Assembly: GCA_017964325.1 (NCBI GenBank)
Contig: JAGCSE010000138.1
Span: forward strand, 1 to 41,617
Source of the DNA: Victivallales bacterium
GTDB taxonomy: Bacteria > Verrucomicrobiota > Lentisphaeria > Oligosphaerales > Oligosphaeraceae
Direction of reading: 5' to 3'
Length of the DNA stretch: 41,617 nt
Below the pieces are notes generated by a model that had not been told where the DNA came from, did not search any database, and saw nothing but the letters and a program-made list of their open reading frames with translations. The translations under genes were made by a program, and so were the position numbers. Positions 1-8,190 of this stretch are shown here, piece after piece; positions within the stretch are counted from its first letter, which is position 1, and each line of letters starts with the position of its first letter.

Positions 1-1394
1 AGCATGAGCTGGAATATCTTGTGAAGCAGTCGGACATGCACACGCTGGCGATTGTTGACGGCCTGCGCGACGTCAGCTACATCGACACCGTTTATGAACT
101 AGTCCCGGAATTACTTACAACGACACGCGGGATGCTTGTGAGCAAACGCTTCCCGCGGCTGAAAAACGTCGTCTATCTTGGACAGGAGAAACACACGGGC
201 ATGTACACATCGTCCGAACTGATCCAGCTGGGCTATTGCTGCAGCCAAGATCTGGACGAACGGCTGGCGGCGGCCAAGAAGGACACCTCCAATACGGATA
301 TGGTGAACATGCAGTATACGTCGGGCACGACAGGCTTCCCGAAAGGCGTCATGCTGACGCATAAAGGCATCCTGAACAACGGTTTCTACATCGGCGAACG
401 GCAGTTCTTCGAATTCGACGCGGAGAAGAACGAACGCGTATGCCTGCCCGTCCCGCTGTTCCACTGCTTCGGCTGCGTGCTCGGCGTCATGGCGATTTTG
501 ACACACGGCGCGACGGCGGTCATGATCGAGCAGTTCGACCCGCTGGTCGTGATGTACTCCATCGCAGCCGCGCATGCGACAGCCGTCTATGGCGTTCCGA
601 CGATGTACATCGCCATTTTGAACCATCCGCAATTCAAGAAATACCAGCCTCTTATGAAAGCATCGCTCCACAAGGGAATCATGTCCGGCTCCCTCTGCCC
701 GCCCGAGCTGATCAAGCAGGTGATGGAGGAGATGAACATGAAGAACATCACGAATCCATACGGTTTGACGGAATCGTCACCGGTGATTACGATGACCGAT
801 CCCGCGGACACGTTCAAGCAGCGGACGGACACCGTCGGCAACTGCCAGCCGCACATCGACGTGCGTCTTTTCGATGCAAAGACTGGCGAGGAGATCACGA
901 AGCCGGGCGTGCCCGGCGAAGTCGTCTGCTATGGATATAACGTCATGAAAGGCTACTACAACATGCCGGAAGAGACGGCCCGCACGATCACTCACGGCGG
1001 ATGGCTGCACAGCGGCGACGTCGGCATCTTCGATGAAGAGGGCTACCTGTACATCACCGGTCGTCTGAAAGACATGATCATCCGCGGCGGCGAAAACATC
1101 TATCCGCGTGAAATCGAAGAGTTTCTGCTGACAAACAAAGACAAGGTGCTGGATGCGGCGGTCGTCGGAATTCCAGACGAGAAATACGGCGAAGTGGTCG
1201 GCGCGTTTGTGATTCCGCGCGAAGGCGTTGTGTTGACGGAGAACGAACTGCGCGAATACTGCAAGGACAAGATTGCGTTCTATAAGACGCCAAAGCATTT
1301 CTTCATCGTGAACGAGTTCCCTCTGACGGCCTCCGGCAAGATCCAAAAGTTCAAGCTGCGCGAACAGGCGAAGAAGCTTGTGGGGATAAAATAG
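1..1394 (+). CDS. Acyl-CoA synthetase (AMP-binding, FadD-like), 5' end cut by window
   Basis: ANL-superfamily adenylating enzyme, probably activating a fatty or other carboxylic acid with ATP and CoA. The frame is open to the left edge, so the real start lies outside; the GTG at 21 is internal. Visible core motifs, in order, are the P-loop YTSGTTGFPKGVMLTHKG (near residue 100 of the visible part), the A5 motif YGLTESSP, the A7-like HSGDVG, the hinge GRLKDMIIRGGENIYPREIE and the C-terminal catalytic lysine in TASGKIQKFKLRE. The order and spacing fit medium/long-chain acyl-CoA synthetases; the substrate cannot be read from sequence. A strong hairpin terminator follows at 1466. Acyl-CoA ligase is firm; FadD as such is inferred. 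Confidence 0.9.
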   Translation, partial: HELEYLVKQSDMHTLAIVDGLRDVSYIDTVYELVPELLTTTRGMLVSKRFPRLKNVVYLGQEKHTGMYTSSELIQLGYCCSQDLDERLAAAKKDTSNTDMVNMQYTSGTTGFPKGVMLTHKGILNNGFYIGERQFFEFDAEKNERVCLPVPLFHCFGCVLGVMAILTHGATAVMIEQFDPLVVMYSIAAAHATAVYGVPTMYIAILNHPQFKKYQPLMKASLHKGIMSGSLCPPELIKQVMEEMNMKNITNPYGLTESSPVITMTDPADTFKQRTDTVGNCQPHIDVRLFDAKTGEEITKPGVPGEVVCYGYNVMKGYYNMPEETARTITHGGWLHSGDVGIFDEEGYLYITGRLKDMIIRGGENIYPREIEEFLLTNKDKVLDAAVVGIPDEKYGEVVGAFVIPREGVVLTENELREYCKDKIAFYKTPKHFFIVNEFPLTASGKIQKFKLREQAKKLVGIK

Positions 1395-1425
1395 CTAAAA
1401 GCTGAAAGCTATACAAAAAGAATGT

Positions 1426-1546
1426 CTGGAAAGAATTTACATGGAAATCCATGGAATTTCTTTTTAATAGCCTTGAAAATAATGATTTCAAGGCTATTTT
1501 TATATTCCATAAAAAACTATTGGATATCCATATAAATTCTTTACAA
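1426..1546. repeat. Long imperfect palindrome upstream of the ATPase gene
   Basis: Arms 1426-1451 and 1521-1546 are inverted complements at 22 of 26 positions. Inside, ATGGAAT (1451-1457) pairs with ATTCCAT (1504-1510) and a 13-bp perfect stem (1466-1498) forms the tip, so about 120 nt can fold into one hairpin. The left part, 1421-1468, matches 2875-2922 beyond the ATPase gene at 41 of 48 positions in direct orientation. The ATPase start is only 16 nt downstream. It could be a MITE-like element, a shared regulatory palindrome or a terminator embedded in a repeat. Confidence 0.7.
1466..1503 (+). terminator. Rho-independent terminator after acyl-CoA synthetase
   Basis: A 13-bp perfect stem (1466-1478 with 1486-1498) with a 7-nt loop is followed by a T-rich tail. 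It lies 72 nt past the acyl-CoA synthetase stop and should insulate the ATPase gene from it. It forms the tip of the larger palindrome. Confidence 0.75.
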
Positions 1547-1562
1547 ATATAGATGTTTATCA

Positions 1563-2873
1563 ATGAATAGGATTGAATATCTGGAAAAACTACAATCCCG
1601 AATGCACAATGGACTGATAAAAGTCATCACGGGAATACGTCGTTGCGGCAAATCATATCTTCTTTTCACGCTATTCAAAAATTATCTGCTGGAAAGCGGC
1701 GTGCCAGAAAACCGTATCATCTCACTGGCCTTGGATGACAAGACGTTCACGAATCTGCGCAATCCCCTGTTGCTGGATGAATACATCCGGCAACGGATAA
1801 CGGACAATACCAATCAATTCTATCTTCTGATTGACGAAATACAGTATTGTGTCAAGATCAAACTTGACAACATGAATGAGCGCATGGTCGTACCAGAAGA
1901 CCGTGATTCATTGTATATTTCCTTTTATGAAGTACTTAACGGCATCCAACGGCTGGGCAACGTCGATATTTACGTCACAGGAAGCAATTCCAAAATGCTG
2001 AGTGATGACATACGAACGGAGTTTCGTGGCCGAGGCGATGAAATCCGCATCCATCCTTTCTCCTTTGCGGAATACCATGCCTGCCTCGGCGGCGACAAGT
2101 ATGATGAATGGGAAGACTATATGCTCTACGGCGGAATGCCATTGGCCGTGCTCGACAGCAATGAACAAAGCAGACGTGCGTATCTGATTAATCTTTTTGA
2201 AGAAGTCTATATCAAGGATATCATTGAACACAATGACATAAAGGATCAGTATCTCCTTGAAAGTCTGCTCGATACGTTAAGTTCATCCATCGGCTCATTG
2301 ACGAATCCGACCAAGCTGGCCAATACCATCAACTCCACCATGAGCCTGAAAACATCAAGTAACACCATTGATTTGTACACCAAGTATTTTGCACAGTCCT
2401 TCCTGTTCAATAAAGCTAAACGATATGATGTAAAAGGAAAAAAGTACTTTGACACGCCATATAAGCTATATTCGGAAGATGTCGGTCTTCGCAACGCCAG
2501 ATTGAACTGGCGACAACAGGAAAGGTCCCATCTGATGGAAAACATCCTTTTCAATGAATTGATTCGACGGGATTATGCCGTCGATATCGGTGTCGTGACG
2601 ATTGAAACCAGACAGGACGGAAAACGCGAATTACGGCAACATGAAATAGATTTCATTATCAATAAGGGATTTAACAAAATCTATATCCAATCTTCCTTCG
2701 CCATGGATACGCTGGAAAAGCAAAATCAGGAGCTGCTTCCATTTATGTACTGCAGGGATTTTTTCCGAAAGGTGGTCATTACGGGTGGAAATGAAAAGCT
2801 TTGGGCAGATGAACAAGGCATGTTGCACCTCGGCATCAGTCCATTCCTGCTGGATAAAAAGATTTTGGAATAA
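1563..2873 (+). CDS. AAA_14 / DUF4143 ATP-binding protein
   Basis: Standalone P-loop ATPase of the AAA_14 plus DUF4143 type, 436 aa, a usual family length. The Walker A motif GIRRCGKS lies near residues 24-31, and LLIDEIQY near residue 90 is Walker B-like. YVTGSNSKML is a sensor-like strand, and FRGRGDEIRIHPFSFAEY is the family block preceding DUF4143. The C-terminal half ends in HEIDFIINKGFNKIYIQ, which resembles the restriction-endonuclease-like core of DUF4143 (E-x-D then I-x-x-Q). The biological role of the family is not established. By eye the base composition is more AT-rich than flanking genes. Related palindromes on both sides suggest horizontal acquisition as a unit. Confidence 0.88.
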   Translation: MNRIEYLEKLQSRMHNGLIKVITGIRRCGKSYLLFTLFKNYLLESGVPENRIISLALDDKTFTNLRNPLLLDEYIRQRITDNTNQFYLLIDEIQYCVKIKLDNMNERMVVPEDRDSLYISFYEVLNGIQRLGNVDIYVTGSNSKMLSDDIRTEFRGRGDEIRIHPFSFAEYHACLGGDKYDEWEDYMLYGGMPLAVLDSNEQSRRAYLINLFEEVYIKDIIEHNDIKDQYLLESLLDTLSSSIGSLTNPTKLANTINSTMSLKTSSNTIDLYTKYFAQSFLFNKAKRYDVKGKKYFDTPYKLYSEDVGLRNARLNWRQQERSHLMENILFNELIRRDYAVDIGVVTIETRQDGKRELRQHEIDFIINKGFNKIYIQSSFAMDTLEKQNQELLPFMYCRDFFRKVVITGGNEKLWADEQGMLHLGISPFLLDKKILE

Positions 2874-2874
2874 A

Positions 2875-2922
2875 AATGTATGGAAATAATTTCCATGGAA
2901 ATCCATGGAAATTATTTCCAAT
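2875..2922. repeat. Palindromic copy downstream of the ATPase gene
   Basis: Positions 2881-2920 form a perfect inverted repeat: 19-bp arms around a 2-nt AA centre. The 48-nt stretch is 85 percent identical by hand alignment to 1421-1468 upstream of the gene. It fills the gap between two convergent stops (ATPase at 2873, ABC exporter at 2926), so it could act as a bidirectional terminator, though no long T tract follows. Confidence 0.8.
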
Positions 2923-2925
2923 ATG

Positions 2926-4989
2926 TTATTGCGGTTCGGGGGCGCCCCAGATGAGATGGGTGGGATCCGCGACGGCCTTTTCCATCTGCTTATTGTACAT
3001 TTCGGCGTATTTTCCGTTCTTCTCCAAAAGCTCGTGATGGGTGCCCTGCTCCACGACATGGCCGTCGTCGATGACGGCGATGGAGTCGGCATCCATGATC
3101 GTGCTCAGGCGGTGTGCGATGACGACCGTCGTGCGGCCTTTGAGGATGTCCTTCAGGGCGGTCTGGATGGCGGCTTCGGACTGTGAGTCCAGGCTGGAGG
3201 TCGCTTCGTCCAGAATCAGCACCTGCGGGTCACGCAAGATTGCACGCGCCAACGAGATGCGTTGTTTTTGGCCACCGGAGAGGCGGACGCCGCGTTCGCC
3301 GATGAGCGTATCGTACTTGTCCGGGAATTCCTCAATGAAATCCGCGGCGGCGGCGATTTTCGCGGCGGCCTGAATCTGCTCGGGCGTCGCATCCGGAACG
3401 CTGTAGGAGATGTTTTCCGCAATCGTGCCGTCGAAAAGGAAAACATCCTGCAGGACGAGACTGAAAAGAGCACGGTAGGAACGAAGCTGGAAATCGCGGA
3501 TATCCTTTCCGTCCAACAAGATGGAGCCTTTCTGCTGTTCGTAGAAGCGGACGAGCAGATTCGTGATGGTCGTCTTGCCGACTCCCGACGGACCCACGAG
3601 CGCGAGCGTCTTGCCGGCAGGAATATCGAGGCTGAAATCCTTGAGGACTGGCTTACCCGCATCATATTCGAAATCAATATGATCGAAATGGATGCCCTTT
3701 TCGATGCGATGGACGGGCACGGCATCGGGCTTATCAACGATGGCGACATCTTCATCGAGCATATCGAAAATACGTTCCGTGCAGGCAACGCTGTTCTGAA
3801 CGTGCGAGAGGGAGTGCATAATCATGAAGACTGGCTGGAAGAACCAGTGGGTGAAACGCGTGAAGACCATCAAGTCGCCGATGGTGATTTTACCCTTGAT
3901 GACATAATAGCCGCCGACGGCCCAAATCGTGATGTCCATGCCGATGTTGATAAGCTGGACAAGTCGGTGGATGGCGATATTTAATTTATCTGTATGCAAT
4001 GACTTGCGGATGAGCAAATGGTGCGACCCGATGAAATCCGCCGTCTCGTAGGGTTCACGTCCGAAGATGCGGACGACGCGTATGCCGCCGAATGTCTCGG
4101 CAAGTTTGCCGGAAATGCGCGCATGGTCTTCATGGAGGTCGCGGAACAATGGCCGCATGACGTTGAAAATGGCATAGGCGACAAATGCCAGCGCAATGAC
4201 GAAGCATGTGCAAATCAGTGTGACGATAGGGCTTATGAGCAATAGTGAACCGAGCCCGACGATGAACATCAGCAGACTCGTCAGTGGCGTCAGGAACCCT
4301 TCGTGCAACAGCGCCGCAAAGGAATTGACATCGCCTTCGATGCGGGAGATGATGCCGCCCGTCTTGAGCTGTTCGAGCTTCGCCAGCGGCATCGCCTGCA
4401 TGTGTTTCATCATCTTGCGGCGAATGCTCACCTGCATCTTCGACGACAAAATGCGCGAAACGTATTCCGACACGGCGCCGATGACGAGTTCGCTCAACGC
4501 GATAGCCGCCAGCGCGACACATGTCCACAAAAGCAACGTCTGCGGGCCGCGATGGAGGACGTGTTCGTTGAGAAAAGGGCCGAGATCGAGTGTTTTCGGC
4601 TTGTCAGCGAACACATAGTCGAGCATGAATTTGCTGGTCCATGGGTTGACAGCGCGGAGAACAAGGCTGAAAACACCGAAGAAAATAAGCGTGAAGATGT
4701 ATTTCTTATGCTCGCCAAGCGTTCCAAGATAACGTTTTAGGTAATAAGACAACGGCTGCTTACGTGAACCGTCGCCAGGCATGGGCGGGCCGCCGAAACC
4801 GCCGTGAAGGCCACCAAAGCCGCGGCCCATACCGCCGCCAAAACCGCCGCCGCCCATGCCGCGCATCATGCGGCCGACTCCCATGCCTCTGACGGGACCA
4901 CCGCCTGCCGGTGGACCATCTGGATGCTTCTGACCGAAAAAGCCGCGTTGTTTTCTATATTCCTTGTAACGTGATTTACTTGACTGCAT
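2926..4989 (-). CDS. MsbA-type ABC exporter (fused permease and ATPase) with Gly/Met-rich N-tail
   Basis: Half-transporter of 687 aa with one transmembrane domain followed by one ATPase domain; such proteins act as homodimers exporting lipids or drugs across the inner membrane. Walker A GPSGVGKTT starts at about residue 466, the signature LSGGQKQR is near 570, Walker B with DEATSSLD is near 594, and the switch histidine is in VIAHRLST. The first ~75 residues are an unusual cytosolic tail rich in Gly, Met, Arg and Pro, longer than in typical MsbA proteins. The start overlaps the preceding GHL10 gene by 14 nt, so the two are probably translationally coupled. The substrate is unknown; an envelope role is inferred from the two lipoprotein genes in the same operon. 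Confidence 0.93.
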   Translation of the reverse strand: MQSSKSRYKEYRKQRGFFGQKHPDGPPAGGGPVRGMGVGRMMRGMGGGGFGGGMGRGFGGLHGGFGGPPMPGDGSRKQPLSYYLKRYLGTLGEHKKYIFTLIFFGVFSLVLRAVNPWTSKFMLDYVFADKPKTLDLGPFLNEHVLHRGPQTLLLWTCVALAAIALSELVIGAVSEYVSRILSSKMQVSIRRKMMKHMQAMPLAKLEQLKTGGIISRIEGDVNSFAALLHEGFLTPLTSLLMFIVGLGSLLLISPIVTLICTCFVIALAFVAYAIFNVMRPLFRDLHEDHARISGKLAETFGGIRVVRIFGREPYETADFIGSHHLLIRKSLHTDKLNIAIHRLVQLINIGMDITIWAVGGYYVIKGKITIGDLMVFTRFTHWFFQPVFMIMHSLSHVQNSVACTERIFDMLDEDVAIVDKPDAVPVHRIEKGIHFDHIDFEYDAGKPVLKDFSLDIPAGKTLALVGPSGVGKTTITNLLVRFYEQQKGSILLDGKDIRDFQLRSYRALFSLVLQDVFLFDGTIAENISYSVPDATPEQIQAAAKIAAAADFIEEFPDKYDTLIGERGVRLSGGQKQRISLARAILRDPQVLILDEATSSLDSQSEAAIQTALKDILKGRTTVVIAHRLSTIMDADSIAVIDDGHVVEQGTHHELLEKNGKYAEMYNKQMEKAVADPTHLIWGAPEPQ

Positions 4990-6229
4990 GGTCTTCCGTC
5001 GGTTTGTCGTTTGGTGGTTGCGGGGCGGGAGAATCGTATAAATTGTTGTATTCCTTTATGTAAGCTGCGAAATCATTAGGCTCGTGCTTTGGGAAGACAG
5101 CGTTGTAGCTGAAGATGGAATAACCGCCGGAAGGGAAGTCGTGGATGAGCTTCATCTGCGCCTTCAGCATATCGAGATCATAGTTTTTCCACGATTTGTT
5201 GGGCCAGAAGCCGACAACGATTCGACCGCCATTCTTCGGGCGGTTCTTTTCACTGAAGAAAGATTTCATGCGGATTTCGAAGCGCTCCATATTATTGTCA
5301 TAAAGCATTGGTACGACATCATCTACAAGACCTTTGTCTGGCCATTCGAACCACCGCTGGCCCATGGAGTTGACGGCAGTCCAATAACCCGCGAACGTTG
5401 CGGCGGAGATGTTCGCCTTCGGGTTGGCGGCCTTGATGGAGGCGTGCATCTCTGTCAGGAGTGCTTCGATTTTCTCGCAACGCCACTTACGCCAGACATT
5501 AGGCATCCGAGTGGGCGTCATGTCATGATGGTGGAGAGCGTAGTCGGCGAGCGAGATTTCATCATACGAGTAGTCGCCCGCATCGGAAGGGAAGCGGATG
5601 TAGTCGTAATGGATGCCATCCAAGTCCGGATATTTCGTGACAAGTTCCGTGACGATGGAGACAAGATACTGCCGCACGTCTTCACGGACGGGATTGATGC
5701 AGGCGTAAAAATGATCGACGGCGGGATCCATCCGTTTTCCCTTCTTGTTGACCATCAGCCACTCGGGATGTTTTACGAAGACATGGCCTGATTCGATTGG
5801 CGGCGGTGTGCGGCGCTGCCAGACAGGCATGATGTTGATGTATGCCTCCAATCTCATGCCGTTTTCATGGGCAGCCTGTATGGCGACAGCCAGCGGGTCC
5901 CAGCCTGGATCCTTTCCGAGATTTTCGAGCTTGCCGCCGTTGAGTTCGAGCGCCCATGGGTCGATGTCAGACTTGTAAAACGTCGTGGCCTCGCCTCGGA
6001 CCTGCATATATATCGTGTTCAGTCCGATGGACTTGGCGTTATCGACGACTTTTTTCACCGTCTCAGGCGAATTGTATTCCCAACGAGTGACCCAGATGGC
6101 TTTCGTCCATGGGAGGGCCGATGGCTTGGCTTGAGGAGTAGTTTCCTGTTCCTTTTCAGAGGAGCAGCCGGAGATGAAAAGCGCAGTCATAAGAATTGCA
6201 AGTGTTTGGAGGATATGATGTTTTACCAT
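4976..6229 (-). CDS. Lipoprotein with GHL10-type (DUF187) glycosidase-like domain
   Basis: Putative glycoside hydrolase of 417 aa with a lipoprotein signal ending in the lipobox ISGC (Cys22), then a short Gln/Pro-rich linker. The body begins with AIWVTRWEYNSPETV and has the GHL10 hallmarks: GLNTIYMQVRGEA, the strand DGIHYDYIRFPS with acidic residues at the barrel opening, and a late WPDKGLVDDVVPMLY block. E. coli DigH (YngK), in the same family, acts on denuded peptidoglycan glycan strands, so a cell-wall role is plausible but inferred. It overlaps the upstream lipoprotein gene by 7 nt and the downstream exporter by 14 nt, giving a tight three-gene operon. Confidence 0.88.
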   Translation of the reverse strand: MVKHHILQTLAILMTALFISGCSSEKEQETTPQAKPSALPWTKAIWVTRWEYNSPETVKKVVDNAKSIGLNTIYMQVRGEATTFYKSDIDPWALELNGGKLENLGKDPGWDPLAVAIQAAHENGMRLEAYINIMPVWQRRTPPPIESGHVFVKHPEWLMVNKKGKRMDPAVDHFYACINPVREDVRQYLVSIVTELVTKYPDLDGIHYDYIRFPSDAGDYSYDEISLADYALHHHDMTPTRMPNVWRKWRCEKIEALLTEMHASIKAANPKANISAATFAGYWTAVNSMGQRWFEWPDKGLVDDVVPMLYDNNMERFEIRMKSFFSEKNRPKNGGRIVVGFWPNKSWKNYDLDMLKAQMKLIHDFPSGGYSIFSYNAVFPKHEPNDFAAYIKEYNNLYDSPAPQPPNDKPTEDHAVK

Positions 6230-6843
6230 TCTACATAAGCTGGGGGAAGAGGTTTGTAAATCGGAGCGGCGGCGGTGTCAGCACTAAAATGCCAAACGGC
6301 GCGGCGCGAGGATGATTGGTGACCGAATTTCGATATCTTTTCGATATTGGCGGGCGTTTGGAACTCGCAGGTAAGCTTCAGGCCCTTGCAAAAATCCGCA
6401 ACTTGTTTGAGATCAGCCTCGGAGGCGTTCTCGGGAAGCTTTGGAAGCTTCAATTCAAGCCTGCCCGGCGTTTCTTTCGTCTTTTTGGTGTATTCGACCG
6501 AAGGAAAGCAGTCCGTCTTCATGGCTTTGTCCATATTCCGCGCCAAGACAATAACTTGGACAATGGTGTGATTGTCTTTCTTTATCCGCCTGTAGCCGCG
6601 CAGCTCAATACCGTCCTGAGGTCGATTGTAGAATTTTTTGACGGCTGACTCGCTGAGAAAGCCGCCATCGGGCGGCGTCTGTGCGGCGAAAAAGCCTTCG
6701 ACGGCGGGAAGGTTTTCGTTTGGGATGTCGTAGATGAACGTGAAGACGGCGGAGCCGTCCGAGCTGAGCACGATTTTCTGCTCAAGCTCCAGGCAACCCG
6801 CAAGAAGTATGGCGATTGCGATGAAGAACAGGTGTTTTGACAT
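6223..6843 (-). CDS. Small lipoprotein of unknown function
   Basis: 206-aa protein starting with a short basic and hydrophobic signal and lipobox LLAGC (Cys17), so it should be lipid-anchored in the envelope. After the cysteine comes LELEQKIVLSSDGSAVFTF, reminiscent of LppM-type lipoproteins in which a beta-strand block follows the anchor directly. I recognise no catalytic motif. It is first in an operon with the GHL10 lipoprotein and the MsbA-type exporter; its stop is embedded in the next start (ATGGTAA). It diverges from mnmA across 69 nt that must hold both promoters. Confidence 0.8.
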   Translation of the reverse strand: MSKHLFFIAIAILLAGCLELEQKIVLSSDGSAVFTFIYDIPNENLPAVEGFFAAQTPPDGGFLSESAVKKFYNRPQDGIELRGYRRIKKDNHTIVQVIVLARNMDKAMKTDCFPSVEYTKKTKETPGRLELKLPKLPENASEADLKQVADFCKGLKLTCEFQTPANIEKISKFGHQSSSRRAVWHFSADTAAAPIYKPLPPAYVEW

Positions 6844-6912
6844 TATATTAATGAAAAGGACAATGGATGATAAAACATTTGTTTAAGATAATTCCATAAT
6901 ACGAAAAGCGCA

Positions 6913-7980
6913 ATGAATGAGACGAGAAAAGGTGAACGGGTCGGAGTCGGGCTGTCGGGCGGGACGGACAGTGCGGCGGCGGCGATGATTCTGCTGGAAC
7001 GCGGCTACGAGGTGGTTGGATACACGATGCTGACGACGGCGGAGAGCGACGAGATGGTCGCGAAGGCTGCGGCTGTTGCAGAAAAACTGGGCATCAAACA
7101 TCAAACGGTCGATTTCCGCGAATCGTTTACCCATGATGTATTAGACGCATTGGTAGAAGGTTATGCCAATGGGTTGACACCCTCTCCTTGTGTCGTCTGC
7201 AACCGCAAGCTGAAATTCGGGGCGCTGCGACAGGCGATGATGGCCGACGGCTGCAATTATGTCGCGACAGGTCATTATGCGCGGTTGACGCATGATGCTT
7301 TAGGTCGAATTCAGTTGCGGCGTGGCTTCGACAAGACGAAAGACCAGAGTTATTTTCTTGCGCAATTAACTACGGATCAATTGGATAACGTAATTTTTCC
7401 ACTAGGCGACCGATTGAAAAACGATTTGAAGGAGATGGTGAAAGGACTCGGAATCGTGCCGAAGGATGAAGCAGAGAGTCAGGATTTGTGCTTTGTCCCG
7501 AACGGCGGCATCGGCGATTTCGTGGCGGCGCGGAAGCCGTCACTGCGAAAAGACGGGTGGATCGTCGATTTGGCTGGAAAACAGCTTGGACGGCACAACG
7601 GTGCATTTCAATACACGCCTGGTCAACGGCGTGGTTTGGGGCTTGGCGGAGGGCCGTGGTTTGTCGTGCGGACGGATATGGAAGCGAATGAAGTGGTGGT
7701 CGGGCATCGGGAGGAGCTTGGCGTGTCAAAGCTACAACTCACTGGCATGAATTGGTTTGTGGAACCGACATGGCCAGTGGCGTGCCATGCGCAGGTGCGT
7801 TATCTGATGACGCCGCGCGAAGCGACGGTCTATGAAGACGGCACGGTGGAATTCAAGGAGCCGATCGACGCCGCCCCGCCCGGCCAGTTATGCGCGTTCT
7901 TTGACGGAGATCTGGTGATGGGAAGCGGGTGGATTGCGTGCGCTACCGCCTTCGGCGGAAGCGCAATGATTAATGATTAA
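6913..7980 (+). CDS. mnmA: tRNA-specific 2-thiouridylase MnmA
   Basis: Catalyses 2-thiolation of the wobble uridine of Lys, Glu and Gln tRNAs using ATP and a sulfur relay. The PP-loop is SGGTDS (15-20), with Thr where most family members have Val. The conserved CNRKLKF block carries the first catalytic cysteine (Cys96), GHYAR and QSYFL follow, and the second catalytic cysteine is in SQDLCF (Cys193). At 355 aa the length is normal. The last residues (MIND) are encoded by the heptanucleotide repeat that begins before the stop codon, so the repeat has replaced or extended the natural C-terminus. Confidence 0.96.
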   Translation: MNETRKGERVGVGLSGGTDSAAAAMILLERGYEVVGYTMLTTAESDEMVAKAAAVAEKLGIKHQTVDFRESFTHDVLDALVEGYANGLTPSPCVVCNRKLKFGALRQAMMADGCNYVATGHYARLTHDALGRIQLRRGFDKTKDQSYFLAQLTTDQLDNVIFPLGDRLKNDLKEMVKGLGIVPKDEAESQDLCFVPNGGIGDFVAARKPSLRKDGWIVDLAGKQLGRHNGAFQYTPGQRRGLGLGGGPWFVVRTDMEANEVVVGHREELGVSKLQLTGMNWFVEPTWPVACHAQVRYLMTPREATVYEDGTVEFKEPIDAAPPGQLCAFFDGDLVMGSGWIACATAFGGSAMIND

Positions 7981-8190
7981 TGAGTAATGAGTAATGAGTA
8001 ATGTTTTTATAAATTTTATATTTCAAAATATAAAAATCTTGATTTTTTTGTAGTTTCAAATGTAAAAATTTGGATTTTTTGTAGTTTTATCTATAAAATA
8101 CAAAAAACTCTGCACCTCTGCATCTTTGCGTCTTTGCGTTAAATCATTAATCATTAATAATTTAGCATTACTCATTACTCATTACTCATT
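7965..8190. repeat. Heptanucleotide arrays at both convergent gene ends, with AT-rich core
   Basis: Left array 7965-8003 is AATGATT x2 then AATGAGT x3 plus AATG. On the right, 8142-8155 is the exact complement of 7965-7978, and 8166-8190 is the exact complement of 7979-8003. Both genes therefore carry the same 7-mers on their sense strand around the stop codon, and the two sides could pair as a large hairpin. The 138-nt core is AT-rich, with two copies of a 15-16 nt T-rich motif (8041-8056, 8073-8087). Near 8109-8139 it has a CTCTGC/TTTGCG-type low-complexity stretch. No gene is seen between 7981 and 8174. Confidence 0.85.

Noticed and set aside
3262..3984. Open frame of 240 codons on the plus strand
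   Set aside because: It is antisense to the ABC exporter, including its ATPase motifs; it is a codon-bias shadow.
5084..5791. Open frame of 235 codons on the plus strand
   Set aside because: It is antisense to the GHL10 lipoprotein, which has a signal peptide, lipobox and family motifs. The frame shows no recognisable domain.
7981..8174. Small gene between mnmA and the PNP gene
   Set aside because: Only AT-rich repeats and low-complexity tracts are seen; both stops lie in the flanking arrays and no frame has a start signal.
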